Shown here: positions 33,553-42,734 of the stretch, in pieces | How positions within the stretch are numbered: the first letter of the stretch is position 1 | Layout: each line of letters starts with the position of its first letter | Program-made: the position numbers and the translations under genes | DNA from: Nitrosopumilus sp. b3 | GTDB taxonomy: Archaea > Thermoproteota > Nitrososphaeria > Nitrososphaerales > Nitrosopumilaceae | DNA: 64,000 nt | Assembly (NCBI RefSeq): GCF_014078525.1 | Contig: NZ_MU078698.1 | Location: 1 to 64,000 of the forward strand | Direction: 5' to 3' | The notes under the pieces: generated by a model | What the model was told of the DNA's origin: nothing | Database searches by the model: none | The model's input: only the letters and a program-made list of their open reading frames with translations

Positions 33553-34065
33553 CATACTACGCTTAGTTTTTTCAACACTCAGTATATCTGATTTTTTTAA
33601 TATGGATACTCCAGTCTTATTTCCTAGTATCTCAATTAAAATAATTTTATCTGGAAATTCTAGTGACACTTTGTTTTTTATTTTATCTGCAATTTTTGCA
33701 ATTATTTCTTGACTAGATATGTCTGAATTTCTTTTTTCTATTGAAATTCTATATGTCTCATTATCCAAAATCTGATTGGAATTTTCAGCAATTATTTTCT
33801 CAATTTCTTCAATATTAGTTTCGACAATATTCTGAATTGGTATCACTCTTAAGCAGTATCTTATACTCCAAGGCTCATCGAGCAACATTTCTTTCATTTT
33901 AATTACTACATTGACAGGATCTAGTTTTGTTTTGGCAGTCAAAATCCCTGACATATTAGTAATTATGATATCTGCATCTGAATCTCCAAATTCTTCTAAA
34001 ATATCTCTTAATTCATCTTCAGTTTCTGGCTCAAGATGTCTAGCACATGTAATGATCAAATTCAT
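33544..34065 (-). CDS. THUMP-domain protein (Tan1-like)
   Basis: 173 aa with one THUMP domain (tRNA-binding) in the second half (LRVIPIQNIVETNIEEIEKII, then KIADKIKNKVSLEFPDKIILIEILGNKTGVSIL). The layout matches Tan1, the tRNA adaptor for N4-acetylcytidine formation at position 12 of some tRNAs; a separate acetyltransferase would be required and is not nearby. Its ATG overlaps the end of the Sua5 gene (ATGA), so both are co-translated. Convergent 9-bp overlap with the Cgi121 fusion. Confidence 0.85.
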   Translation of the reverse strand: MNLIITCARHLEPETEDELRDILEEFGDSDADIIITNMSGILTAKTKLDPVNVVIKMKEMLLDEPWSIRYCLRVIPIQNIVETNIEEIEKIIAENSNQILDNETYRISIEKRNSDISSQEIIAKIADKIKNKVSLEFPDKIILIEILGNKTGVSILKKSDILSVEKTKRSMSD

Positions 34066-34658
34066 CCTTCTAAAATCTCCTCTTTTGTCAAAGAACCTTC
34101 TCGAATAATGTTGATCTTTTCATTTTCTATTTCAATAATCGTTGATTCTGCTTTACTTGTTATTGTTCCTCCATCAACAAAAATATCATAATTTTCTAAA
34201 TTTCTAACACATTCATCCGGATTTGTAAATGATGGATGTCCTGAAATATTTGCACTTGTTCCCACTAGAAAGTTACAACCTTTCAAAATTTCTAAAGTAC
34301 ATTTATGATTTGGCACTCTTATAGCAATTTTCTCATTTAATAATAATGATTTTTTTAAATCATCATCGATTAACTTTAAAATTATTGTAAGTTGCCCTGG
34401 CCAAAACTTTGAAACAATTTTTTTTGTAAAATCATCAATATCCACAATTTTTTCTGCAATTTCTGTGGAGTAAGTCAAAACTGGTAATGGTTTGGAACTA
34501 TCTCTGGATTTTATATCATAAATTTTTTTTACTGCTTCATTATCGTATGGATTACAACCTATTCCATATACGGTATCAGTTGGATAAACTGCAATCCCCC
34601 CATGATTGATAACTCCTATAGCTTTTTCAATTCCTCTTTTATCACATTTTACTTTCAT
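34062..34658 (-). CDS. threonylcarbamoyl-AMP synthase (Sua5/YrdC)
   Basis: 198 aa YrdC-type domain, without the extra C-terminal Sua5 domain. It makes threonylcarbamoyl-adenylate from Thr, bicarbonate and ATP, the first step of tRNA t6A37. Seen: GGIAVYPTDTVYGIGCNPYD, KSRDSSKPLPVL, GQLTIILK, IAIRVPNHK and FLVGTSANISGHPS. Operon with the THUMP gene; the KEOPS-type Cgi121 fusion is on the opposite strand just beyond. Confidence 0.95.
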   Translation of the reverse strand: MKVKCDKRGIEKAIGVINHGGIAVYPTDTVYGIGCNPYDNEAVKKIYDIKSRDSSKPLPVLTYSTEIAEKIVDIDDFTKKIVSKFWPGQLTIILKLIDDDLKKSLLLNEKIAIRVPNHKCTLEILKGCNFLVGTSANISGHPSFTNPDECVRNLENYDIFVDGGTITSKAESTIIEIENEKINIIREGSLTKEEILEG

Positions 34659-34737
34659 AATTGATTCTGCATTTTTTGTTTAATTATCATTTACTTTTGA
34701 ATACATTTTTAATACTATGATGATTTTTTTGTGAGAT

Positions 34738-34824
34738 ATGTCCACTCCTTCTGATTATGAAGACACAGAATTCGAAGATGACTTTGATGATGAATTTGAT
34801 GATGAATTTGATGAAGAAGACTAG
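34738..34824 (+). CDS. 28-residue very acidic microprotein
   Basis: ATG 34738 to TAG 34822-34824. After TPSDYEDTEFE the sequence is nearly all Asp, Glu and Phe in a repeating DDEF pattern; about two thirds of residues are acidic, with no Lys or Arg. It overlaps by 4 bp with the convergent wHTH gene. A leader of typical AT-rich composition precedes it. The highly acidic nature could bind basic proteins or mimic DNA; this is speculation. Confidence 0.5.
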   Translation: MSTPSDYEDTEFEDDFDDEFDDEFDEED

Positions 34825-35108
34825 ATATTCAATCCAAAATTATCTGCAAAATTTGTAAATGTATTATATGCTTGAAGAAATTCTCTACCTGTTGGACTAA
34901 TTCTATATTTGTTTGAGCCTTGTGTATCTACTTGTTCTAAAAGTCCTTGCGATACTAAGGTTTTTAGAATTCTAGAAATTCTTGAATGTGAAATATTTGC
35001 TTTTCTAATGAGATATGTTACTGTTGCTCCATCTTCATCTTGTAGATCATCTCTAGTTGTTGATAAAATATCGCCAATTATTTTCATATGTGTTCTATAC
35101 TCTGCCAT
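34821..35108 (-). CDS. winged-helix transcriptional regulator
   Basis: 95 aa, a single wHTH domain: ATVTYLIRKANISHSRISRILKTLVSQGLLEQ (HTH with recognition helix), then wing DTQGSNKYRISPTGREFLQ. Paralogue of the regulator at 27676-28002. It lacks any sensing domain. ATG at 35106-35108, upstream of it only AT-rich spacer. Confidence 0.87.
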   Translation of the reverse strand: MAEYRTHMKIIGDILSTTRDDLQDEDGATVTYLIRKANISHSRISRILKTLVSQGLLEQVDTQGSNKYRISPTGREFLQAYNTFTNFADNFGLNI

Positions 35109-35227
35109 TTCCTCAATAGAATATCTTTCTAATTTCTATGAGAGTACGTTGATATTTTCCAATATACTAAAAAGACAAAAGAATTTGACACTTTTTTAAT
35201 TCACAAATTTTTGTGCCTATATCTAAA

Positions 35228-35869
35228 TTATTCAAAATCATCATCAAATTTTATCTTAGTTAATGGGACTTTGCTCACTGGAATGAATAGTGCTATCAAT
35301 CCTCCAATTTTGATTGTCATCGAAGCTGTGTATAGTACTGATTCTGGAAAAACAAAAGAATACCATCCTAAAAATTCACCCAATGCTAAAAGCCCTAGGC
35401 CCACCGCAACAGAAATAGCTCCTTTATTCTTATTTTCAAAATATGATAACATTGTTTCAATTGCACCATACGCTAACAAAATAAATGAAACAGATCTGAA
35501 AATATGTTCTAACTGAACTGACGAAACTAAGAATAATGGTAAAATTCCAACTGATCTAAAATAACTTGATTTTGGAAAAAATGATTTTATGCTATGAGAA
35601 AATGCAATGAAAAAATAACCTACTGTTTGAATTGCTATTCCTAATGTTTGCACCCATCTTTCTATACTTCCAGATTTTATTACAAAATCTTCTATTGTAT
35701 ATCCCATCCATATGACAAAAAATCCTAAACTGATTGATAAAAATGCAATTGATAATCTAAATAGAGTTGGACTGCCAGTATTTCTAAACCCTATGATTGA
35801 CATTACTCCAATTGCCAATCCTACTAAAAATCCTACAAGATTAAGTATATTTTCTAATAAAAATTCCAA
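35228..35869 (-). CDS. polytopic membrane protein, about seven spans
   Basis: 213 aa almost wholly hydrophobic. Spans can be seen around residues 10-27, 37-57, 72-92, 102-120, 125-140, 152-170 and 180-198. Loops are short; a Lys-rich cytoplasmic C-terminus with acidic end (KIKFDDDFE) follows. I do not recognise a transport or enzyme family. Transcribed alone; upstream gene is a small zinc-ribbon protein on the same strand. Confidence 0.8.
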   Translation of the reverse strand: MEFLLENILNLVGFLVGLAIGVMSIIGFRNTGSPTLFRLSIAFLSISLGFFVIWMGYTIEDFVIKSGSIERWVQTLGIAIQTVGYFFIAFSHSIKSFFPKSSYFRSVGILPLFLVSSVQLEHIFRSVSFILLAYGAIETMLSYFENKNKGAISVAVGLGLLALGEFLGWYSFVFPESVLYTASMTIKIGGLIALFIPVSKVPLTKIKFDDDFE

Positions 35870-35929
35870 TGATGTTTAGAAACTCTTTGAACTAATTATT
35901 TTAATCTGATGAATGATTTCACCATGTTG

Positions 35930-36139
35930 TTAATCCCATTCATCCAACGATCCTGAAGTGTGACCTTCAGTACTTCCTGTATAATCTCCAAGAATATCAG
36001 AATATTTTGATTCATTATGTGCTACAAATTTTACATATTCCCCATAACTCATATCAAAATCACATGAGCCACATTTTACCTCAGAAAAATCCATTGCCAA
36101 TTCTGCATCTTCTTTACACTTGGGGCATTTTATCTTCAT
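35930..36139 (-). CDS. small zinc-ribbon protein
   Basis: 69 aa with two CxxC motifs near the N-terminus (IKCPKCKED and VKCGSCDFD) 18 residues apart, forming a zinc ribbon, then an acidic Ser/Gly-rich tail. Head-to-head with the YggX-like gene. Function unknown. Confidence 0.8.
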   Translation of the reverse strand: MKIKCPKCKEDAELAMDFSEVKCGSCDFDMSYGEYVKFVAHNESKYSDILGDYTGSTEGHTSGSLDEWD

Positions 36140-36217
36140 AATGCCATAAAGTCTTTGTTAACTATTATTACTTTAGATTCGAAAAAAGATAAAAGGAGTT
36201 CAATATTGATATTTTCT

Positions 36218-36499
36218 ATGACTCGAACATGTACCAAATGTAAAAACTCTATTCCTGATACTGAACAACTTAGTGTTGTAGCTGAAAAATACCCTACATG
36301 TAACAAATGTTGGGCTGAATGGAAAGAATATCAAATTATGGTGATGAATGAAATGAAATTAGATATGTCAATGCTTGATCATAGGAAATTATTGAAAAAA
36401 CATGAGAAGATCTTTGTAGGTGTACTGTCTCCTGAAGGGGAAGTTATAGATTACACAAATGAAGATAATAGAAAACCTGATGAGCCTACAAGCGTCTAA
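36218..36499 (+). CDS. YggX-like iron-trafficking domain with zinc knuckle
   Basis: 93 aa from ATG 36218. The central region CNKCWAEWKEYQIMVMNEM followed by LDMSMLDHRKLLKKHEKIFVGV resembles the YggX (Fe(II)-trafficking) family, which protects iron-sulfur enzymes. Unlike YggX, the N-terminus carries a CTKC pair that with CNKC would form a zinc or iron site. The upstream in-frame TTA/ATG extension to 36155 is less family-like. Function is inferred from the helical core only. Confidence 0.78.
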   Translation: MTRTCTKCKNSIPDTEQLSVVAEKYPTCNKCWAEWKEYQIMVMNEMKLDMSMLDHRKLLKKHEKIFVGVLSPEGEVIDYTNEDNRKPDEPTSV

Positions 36500-36975
36500 A
36501 ATTTCAAGTGTTTTTTAGCATTATCTGGTATAATTAACAAAATCCTTCTTTTTGAATTTTCATCCAAATTGTGGATTATTTTTTTTATAGTATCAGCCAG
36601 TATTGTTTTTTCATTTTCGTCTAATGTCAAATATACTTCCAAAATTCCATCTAAATTAAATTCAATTAATTTTTGAGGTGACTTTGAGACTTCTATGATA
36701 TAAGCTGAGAATAATCCCGCCCTTTGTTCTTCTGAAAGTGTGGTTAAAATTTTTAGCCATGTTTTAAAAAGCTTGGAAAAATTAGGAAATGGAATAGTTG
36801 GCCCTGCTTCTAGTGCATTGTTTATTACTTCTTTTTGTTCTGGTTCAGATAACGTAAAAAATTCCATCATTCTTTTTTTAAGAATTGGATTTCTAAGAAA
36901 ATCTGGAAGATTAGCTAAATTAATTATGATATTTCCTGCAAAATTTTCTCCTACCATCGATCTAACCGAATCCAT
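36496..36975 (-). CDS. hypothetical helical protein, 159 aa
   Basis: All-helical, soluble, with repeating amphipathic helices of about 35 residues (FTLSEPEQKEVINNALEAG, LTTLSEEQRAGLFSAYIIE, LTLDENEKTILADTIKKII) that look like three to four copies of one motif with a TLxExE(Q/N)(K/R) cap. This suggests a repeat scaffold. Divergent from purA. No named family. Confidence 0.78.
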   Translation of the reverse strand: MDSVRSMVGENFAGNIIINLANLPDFLRNPILKKRMMEFFTLSEPEQKEVINNALEAGPTIPFPNFSKLFKTWLKILTTLSEEQRAGLFSAYIIEVSKSPQKLIEFNLDGILEVYLTLDENEKTILADTIKKIIHNLDENSKRRILLIIPDNAKKHLKF

Positions 36976-37037
36976 GTTGAATATAAAATCATGTGATAAT
37001 ACTTTAGCTTAAATAAACGAAATAGAAATTGCAATAC

Positions 37038-38039
37038 ATGACATCTACTGTAGTTGTTGGAGGATTTTTTGGTGATGAAGGTAAGGGTAAAATTATTTCA
37101 TATTTGGCAATAAAAGATAATCCTACAATAATAGTTAGAGGTGGAGCTGGTCCAAACGCTGGTCATACAATTAGAGATGGCGATAAAGTGTACAAAGTAA
37201 GAATGCTTCCAAGTGGTTTCTTGAATAAAAATTCCAAAGTGATGATTGGACCCGGTGTTGTAATTAATCCTGAAGTTCTTAAAAAAGAAATTAATGATTT
37301 TGAAGTTTCCGGACGCGCATTTATTGATAAGCATTGTGGAATTATTGAGGAGACTCATCTGTTAAGAGATTCTAAAGGAGAATTAAAAGAAAAAATTGGT
37401 AGCACTGGTTCTGGTACAGGACCTGCTAATGCTGATAGGGCAATGAGAGTTTTAAAACTTGCAAAAGATTTTGATTCACTATCCTCTCTTGTTATCGACG
37501 TACCTCTAGAAATTAACAAAGCATTATCTAAAAATGAACATGTTTTAGTAGAGGGTACACAGGGAACCTTCCTTTCTTTGTGGCATGGAACTTATCCTTT
37601 TGTTACCTCTAAGGATGTCACCGCTTCTGGAATTTGTGCTGATATTGGACTTGGACCTACAAAGGTGGATGAAGTAATTATTGTCTTCAAATCATATGTT
37701 ACGCGTGTAGGTACCGGGCCTCTTGAAAAAGAATTATCCATTGAAGAAGCAGAAAAAAAAGGTTGGTCTGAGTTTGGTACTGTCACAGGCCGTCAAAGAC
37801 GTGCTGCAGATTTTGATTTTGATTTAGCTAGGCGTGCAATCATGCTTAATGGAGCAACACAAATTTCCATTACAAAATTAGATGTTCTTTATTCAGATTG
37901 TGCAGGCAAAACTTCCTATGATGACTTGTCTGATGATGCAAAATCATTCATAAAAAATATTGAAACTGAATTGAACACGCCTGTTACAATAATTGGAACA
38001 GGTCCAGCTGTTAATGATGTTATTGATAGAAGAAACTAG
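37038..38039 (+). CDS. purA: adenylosuccinate synthetase
   Basis: GTP-dependent enzyme converting IMP and Asp to adenylosuccinate. Seen: GGFFGDEGKGKI (P-loop-like), GGAGPNAGHTI, GSTGSGTGPANADR, VEGTQGTFLSLWHGTYPFVTSKD, GTVTGRQRRAADFD. At 333 aa it is the short archaeal type, lacking about 100 residues of the bacterial enzyme. ATG 37038 (MTSTVVVGG) preferred over TTG 37029. Confidence 0.97.
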   Translation: MTSTVVVGGFFGDEGKGKIISYLAIKDNPTIIVRGGAGPNAGHTIRDGDKVYKVRMLPSGFLNKNSKVMIGPGVVINPEVLKKEINDFEVSGRAFIDKHCGIIEETHLLRDSKGELKEKIGSTGSGTGPANADRAMRVLKLAKDFDSLSSLVIDVPLEINKALSKNEHVLVEGTQGTFLSLWHGTYPFVTSKDVTASGICADIGLGPTKVDEVIIVFKSYVTRVGTGPLEKELSIEEAEKKGWSEFGTVTGRQRRAADFDFDLARRAIMLNGATQISITKLDVLYSDCAGKTSYDDLSDDAKSFIKNIETELNTPVTIIGTGPAVNDVIDRRN

Positions 38040-38088
38040 GCTCCAAAATTTAGGATAAGTTTAATTTGATAATCTACTACAAACATCT

Positions 38089-38775
38089 GTGGATAAATTA
38101 CAAGCAACTACAATTGACAAATTCCCACGTTATATTCAGGTACATTCAACTTTAGAATTCACTAGGCTCGTTTGTGCACTTGAGCGTGCACCGCGTGTAT
38201 CCTTCTTGCATGATCACTTTGGAAAAAAAATATTATCTGTACAAATGGATATTTTAAAAGATAAGCCAATTGTATATTATACTCCATTAGAGCATAATGG
38301 ACATTATCTTTGTTATGGACTAAAAGGTGGAAAGGAAGAATCTGCAATTGTAGATACTACTTCTGATGCAAGCAAACTTTATTCTCCAATTGTACGAATT
38401 AAATCTCTTCCAAAGTCTTTACAACCTGGAAATGGCACTCTAGATAGATATCAGCCCATTGAATTAGAAGACATGTCTAGTCTTGCAAAACTTACTTGGG
38501 GTTTTGAAGAAACACCGTTCCCCCTATTCTTATTCCCATGTAATAACAAATGGTTAATTGGAGTTTTTATGAATTTCAACGATGAAGGCACCTCTTATTT
38601 CTGTCATGTGGTATTGGATTCTGATCCCCAAAAACCATTTCTAAAATTTTCAACAAGTAATGGGATATTGCCTACCTTTGTAGAAGATCCTTCAGAACAC
38701 GGTTATTCATATATCAAAATTATAAAATTAAAAGACACACATCCTTTAGTAGATTATGGCCACCTTCAAAACTAG
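38089..38775 (+). CDS. hypothetical protein upstream of pyrF
   Basis: 228 aa, GTG start. Mixed alpha/beta sequence with no signal peptide. Motif-like stretches RLVCALERAPRVSFLHDHF and KIKDTHPLVDY-type C-terminus are not known to me. It overlaps pyrF by 20 bp, which indicates co-translation; a link to pyrimidine metabolism is possible but unproven. Confidence 0.78.
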   Translation: MDKLQATTIDKFPRYIQVHSTLEFTRLVCALERAPRVSFLHDHFGKKILSVQMDILKDKPIVYYTPLEHNGHYLCYGLKGGKEESAIVDTTSDASKLYSPIVRIKSLPKSLQPGNGTLDRYQPIELEDMSSLAKLTWGFEETPFPLFLFPCNNKWLIGVFMNFNDEGTSYFCHVVLDSDPQKPFLKFSTSNGILPTFVEDPSEHGYSYIKIIKLKDTHPLVDYGHLQN

Positions 38776-39496
38776 ACTTTCCAAGATCGCAAAAACCAAT
38801 GGAAAAGTAATTCTTGCAAATGATTATGATGGAACTATAAAGAATTTAGAATCTAAAACCATTCAAAATATTCAAAAATTACACCCATATTTATGCGGAA
38901 TCAAGTTAAATTTCCACTTACTTTTACCTCTTGGAGCTAAAGAGATTCTCAAAATCAATAAAACAGCTCATAGATATGGTTTACAAACAATTGCTGATAT
39001 CAAACTAAATGATATTGGAAATACAAATCGTGTTACAACTGAACATCTTTGGAATTTAGGATTTGACGCTGTAATTGCCAACCCAATAATGGGTCTTGAT
39101 AGTTTAAAAAATCTAGTTAAATCATCTCACAAAAATCAAAAGGGTGTTATCACTTTATGCCACATGAGTGCTCCTGAAGCAAAATTATCTTATGATATGG
39201 AGATCAAAATGGGAAAGAAACAACAACTTTACCAATTATTTTTGAATTGGGCTGTGACTTCAAAGGTTGATGGGATTGTGGTTGGAGCTACTTTTCCAAA
39301 AATTATACAATATTGCTCAAAAAAAGCTGGAAAAAAATTAGACATATTTTCTCCTGGAGTTGGTACTCAAGGCGGTAGTGCAAACCAAGTAATTTCATCT
39401 GGAACTGATTATTTGATTGTGGGTAGGACTATCCTAAACTCTAAAAACCCTGTAAGTGTTGCAAAAGAATTACAACTACAAAGTTTTGGAAAGTAG
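38756..39496 (+). CDS. pyrF: orotidine 5'-phosphate decarboxylase
   Basis: TIM-barrel enzyme making UMP from OMP. The catalytic Lys-Asp array appears as ADIKLNDIGNT (DxKxxDI), plus GIKLNFHLLLPLG, SPGVGTQGGSA and YLIVGRTILNSKNP for phosphate binding. Length 246 aa. Last 21 bp overlap convergently with the NUDIX gene. Confidence 0.95.
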   Translation: MATFKTRLSKIAKTNGKVILANDYDGTIKNLESKTIQNIQKLHPYLCGIKLNFHLLLPLGAKEILKINKTAHRYGLQTIADIKLNDIGNTNRVTTEHLWNLGFDAVIANPIMGLDSLKNLVKSSHKNQKGVITLCHMSAPEAKLSYDMEIKMGKKQQLYQLFLNWAVTSKVDGIVVGATFPKIIQYCSKKAGKKLDIFSPGVGTQGGSANQVISSGTDYLIVGRTILNSKNPVSVAKELQLQSFGK

Positions 39497-39895
39497 CATT
39501 TGGGCTTTTGTTAATACTGTTTTCGCGTTATCAAATGTTGTTTTTTCCATGGCTGTGTTATAATCCATCCATGCGAAGTTTTGATGCTCGTGAGAAATTT
39601 CCACATCTTTAGTTTTAGTTTCTGCCAAGAAAAATACAACTTTTTTATGAATTAATTCCCCCTGATATTGAAAATTATATTCAATCCATTCTTCAAAATT
39701 TTCTACAAATAAAATATCCGTTATTCCTGTTTCTTCTTTTGTTTCCCTTATTGCTGTTTGATGCGTTGTTTCGTCTTTCTCCATTTTCCCTTTTACAAAA
39801 TCCCAATGTCCAGATGGATAATGTAATAATAAAAATAATTTTTTTGAATCTTCTTTTCTAAATATTACAATTCCTGCTGATGTCTCTTCAATCAT
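39476..39895 (-). CDS. NUDIX hydrolase (Ap4A hydrolase-like)
   Basis: 139 aa. The NUDIX box is complete: GKMEKDETTHQTAIRETKEETGI. The N-terminus EETSAGIVIFRK and WDFVKGK match small diadenosine tetraphosphate hydrolases; the exact substrate is uncertain. Its ATG overlaps the end of uppS by 4 bp. Confidence 0.93.
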   Translation of the reverse strand: MIEETSAGIVIFRKEDSKKLFLLLHYPSGHWDFVKGKMEKDETTHQTAIRETKEETGITDILFVENFEEWIEYNFQYQGELIHKKVVFFLAETKTKDVEISHEHQNFAWMDYNTAMEKTTFDNAKTVLTKAQMLLSKTL

Positions 39896-40665
39896 TTTCC
39901 TAACCGCCTCTTCCTTTCTTGATATGTTCTGATGGCTCTCATCAAATCAATTTTTCTAAACTCTGGCCAAAAAATATCCATAAACACTAATTCGCTGTAT
40001 GCACTTTGCCACATAAGGAATCCACTCAATCTTTGTTCACCAGATGTTCTTAGTATCATATCTGGAGATGATTGTGGTAAATGTGATGTATATAGATTTG
40101 ATTCAATTTCTTTTTTGTTAATATCCTCCACCTTTATTGAACCATCTTTGATTTTTTCTCCTATTTTTTTAACTGCATCTAATAATTCGTATTGTCCACC
40201 ATATGCTAATGCAATGTTTAGAAAATGATTGTCATAATTTTTTGTAGCATCATCTAATTTTTGTAGAATATCTTTGATAGAATCTGGAAGCAGTTCAATT
40301 CTACCAATTCCCTTGACTCTCATTTTACATCGATGAATTCTAGGATCATTGTATAATTTTTCTAATCTCATACGAATTAATTCATAAAGATATTCTAGTT
40401 CATCGTCTTTTCTATTCAAATTCTCTGCTGATAATGCATATAGTGTTACAATCTTGATGTCAAATTCCTCACACCAGTCAAGAAGATTTTCAACTGCATC
40501 TGCTCCTTTCCAATGTCCTTTTTTTGGCATTGTTAGGTGCCTTTTAGCCCATCTTCTATTACCATCTAAAATTAAGGCAACATGATTTGGAATGTCTCCA
40601 TTCTGAATTTCTTTTTCTAATCTTTTACCGTATATTTTGTATAGTCCCGATAATTGAAAAACCAC
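39892..40665 (-). CDS. uppS: cis-prenyltransferase (undecaprenyl/polyprenyl diphosphate synthase)
   Basis: 257 aa Z-isoprenyl synthase extending farnesyl or geranylgeranyl diphosphate to the dolichol-type carrier of archaeal glycosylation. The signature HVALILDGNRRWAKRHL holds the catalytic Asp; later SAENLNRKDDELEYLYELI, RTSGEQRLSGFLMWQSAYSE and TYQERKRRLGK. Cell location: membrane face. It forms an operon with the NUDIX gene. Confidence 0.95.
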   Translation of the reverse strand: MVFQLSGLYKIYGKRLEKEIQNGDIPNHVALILDGNRRWAKRHLTMPKKGHWKGADAVENLLDWCEEFDIKIVTLYALSAENLNRKDDELEYLYELIRMRLEKLYNDPRIHRCKMRVKGIGRIELLPDSIKDILQKLDDATKNYDNHFLNIALAYGGQYELLDAVKKIGEKIKDGSIKVEDINKKEIESNLYTSHLPQSSPDMILRTSGEQRLSGFLMWQSAYSELVFMDIFWPEFRKIDLMRAIRTYQERKRRLGK

Positions 40666-40767
40666 TTCTTTTATTTTACTAATATTTGATCACCTTACCA
40701 TTTTCAAGCAATTGAAGATATCAGTGTTATTCAGAAATTTGACTTTAAAGATACTAAAAATAAGAAT

Positions 40768-41913
40768 TTAGTCTGAAATCATCTCTTGTTCTTTATGCTT
40801 TCTATATTTTTTAAAGAGAATTGTGGCTGATACCAAAGTTGCTGCCAACCCTCCCAACAAAGGTGGGATCAGAGTAAATGAACTCTCATCATAAATCATA
40901 ATGTTGGTAAATTGGGCTACTGTAGGATACAATGCAATTAGAACAATGATTCGCAAACTATCACTAATTTGCCTTGGAATTCCCCCAATCCAATTACTAA
41001 GCAAAGTTCCAGCAAAAATTGCTCCAAGACCAATCCATAAAATTGGAAGTGCTCCGGCAACAAATTGTCCAATGATCATCTTGTCTGTAATCTTTGAAAT
41101 AATTTGTGTATCTGCTTCAATTAACTCTAAATCAACAGCACTTATCCCTGCAGGAATTGATGAAAGCATCAATAGTATTCCAGCAACCATTGTAAACATT
41201 CTGATAAAACCCATCGGAGTTGGTTTAGACCAATTTGATAACGCTCTATCAATATCAAATGCTCTGATTAAAAACGCACCTCCCAAAATACTTACAAGAA
41301 CTGCAAAGATTTCTGCAGTATAGCCAAATGCAGTTGCAATTCCACCAATTAACAAAAGAATTCCTGGAACTCCTAAAAAGAATTTTGAATATTTTGAATC
41401 ATAAGCAAGCATTTTTAGATATTTTCCAAAAACTGCATAAGAATATTCTACACTTCTACTTACTTTCATAACCACACGTTGAACAGATACAACTGGTAGT
41501 ACATTTTGAATTACTGGAATTACACTCTCGTCATCTTCACCATCAGAAACAATTACTGCACCATTTGCAGCAAAATTTTCTAAAACTTTTCTTGTCTCAG
41601 AAAGGATTTTTTCATCTGCTTGAACTCCTCTATCTTTTACTCCTGCAACAGTTATTACTTCAACTTGATACCCTTTACTGATTAAATCTTCATATGTTTT
41701 GATAGCAGCAAAAATTGAATTTGAATCTGCATCTTCAGGATCTTCTAATGCTAATCTTTGAGCTGCTTCTATACATGCATCTCTACCTATGACTGGAGTA
41801 GAAATACCTGCTTTTTCTCCTACATCGTTATCTCTATCTATACAAATTACAAGTAATCTGTTGGCTGAAGATGCATTGACATCTTTTTCAACCTTATCTG
41901 ATTGCTGAGACAT
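40768..41913 (-). CDS. DUF373 family membrane protein
   Basis: 381 aa. Cytoplasmic N-terminal part starts RLLVICIDRDNDVGEKAG and contains GVIVSDG-like GAVIVSDGEDDESVIP; the C-terminal part has six to seven spans between residues about 180 and 365. This layout is that of the archaeal family DUF373, of unknown function. ATG at 41911-41913. Monocistronic. Confidence 0.88.
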   Translation of the reverse strand: MSQQSDKVEKDVNASSANRLLVICIDRDNDVGEKAGISTPVIGRDACIEAAQRLALEDPEDADSNSIFAAIKTYEDLISKGYQVEVITVAGVKDRGVQADEKILSETRKVLENFAANGAVIVSDGEDDESVIPVIQNVLPVVSVQRVVMKVSRSVEYSYAVFGKYLKMLAYDSKYSKFFLGVPGILLLIGGIATAFGYTAEIFAVLVSILGGAFLIRAFDIDRALSNWSKPTPMGFIRMFTMVAGILLMLSSIPAGISAVDLELIEADTQIISKITDKMIIGQFVAGALPILWIGLGAIFAGTLLSNWIGGIPRQISDSLRIIVLIALYPTVAQFTNIMIYDESSFTLIPPLLGGLAATLVSATILFKKYRKHKEQEMISD

Positions 41914-41983
41914 TCTTTTTCTATTACAGAATTACTTTTTAACGATTTCCAACAACTATGAATAGTAAAATTGGGTTTTGAGC

Positions 41984-42484
41984 CTAGTTGGGTCTTTGCT
42001 CTTCAGAATTTTTAGCATGTTCTAAAGATTCTTTTTTCATTAATTCAATTTTCTCTATAACTTCATTCAATTCTGTATCTGTGCTTCCTTTTTCAATCAA
42101 ATTTGCTAGAACTTTTGTTTCACCGATATACGAATTAAATTTCTTTAATGCCTCCATATAGCTAATGTAACTATCTTGCCATATTTCTGGAGGTTTTGAT
42201 GTAACAAATTCACTTATTTGAGAAGTAACCTGTGATGATGTTACATCAGCTATCACAATATAGTCTTGTGGAGAAATTTTACCGCTGCGGAGATTTTGAT
42301 ACTCTATCTCCATCGATTCCTGTAATACTTCATGGATGTTTTTTACTCCATCAAGATAATTTTCATAATCTGTCACTATGAAAGTTGCATCCTCTTCTTG
42401 TGGAACCAACCATAACAAAAAACTTGCACCTGTAATTACTGATAAAATTATGATAGTTGTAACAATTCCTTTTTTTGATGCCAT
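41984..42484 (-). CDS. membrane-anchored helical hypothetical protein
   Basis: 166 aa. One N-terminal span (GIVTTIIILSVITGASFLLWLV) is followed by a helical extracytoplasmic domain with many Glu and Lys (EVLQESMEIEYQNLRSG, VIEKIELMKKESLEHAK). No Cys. Probably a surface-anchored coiled-coil; no family known to me. A 250-bp AT-rich gap separates it from the divergent aIF2 block. Confidence 0.78.
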   Translation of the reverse strand: MASKKGIVTTIIILSVITGASFLLWLVPQEEDATFIVTDYENYLDGVKNIHEVLQESMEIEYQNLRSGKISPQDYIVIADVTSSQVTSQISEFVTSKPPEIWQDSYISYMEALKKFNSYIGETKVLANLIEKGSTDTELNEVIEKIELMKKESLEHAKNSEEQRPN

Positions 42485-42734
42485 TTTGTAATTTTATCTT
42501 CAAGGTGTTTATAATTGGTAATATCTTAAATAATTATGATTTTTATCCAAACGTTTGAAAAAAAATGTAATTACGATAAATTTGACATAATTTTTTTATT
42601 AATTTGTTACATTCGATGAATTTTTTAATAATTTTGTCTTTTTGATGCCTAAAAAAATTTACGCACATCTAGTCTATAGTTAAATAAATTTCACAGCCTC
42701 TTCCTAAATACCCGTAAGATTGACAAATTTTAGA

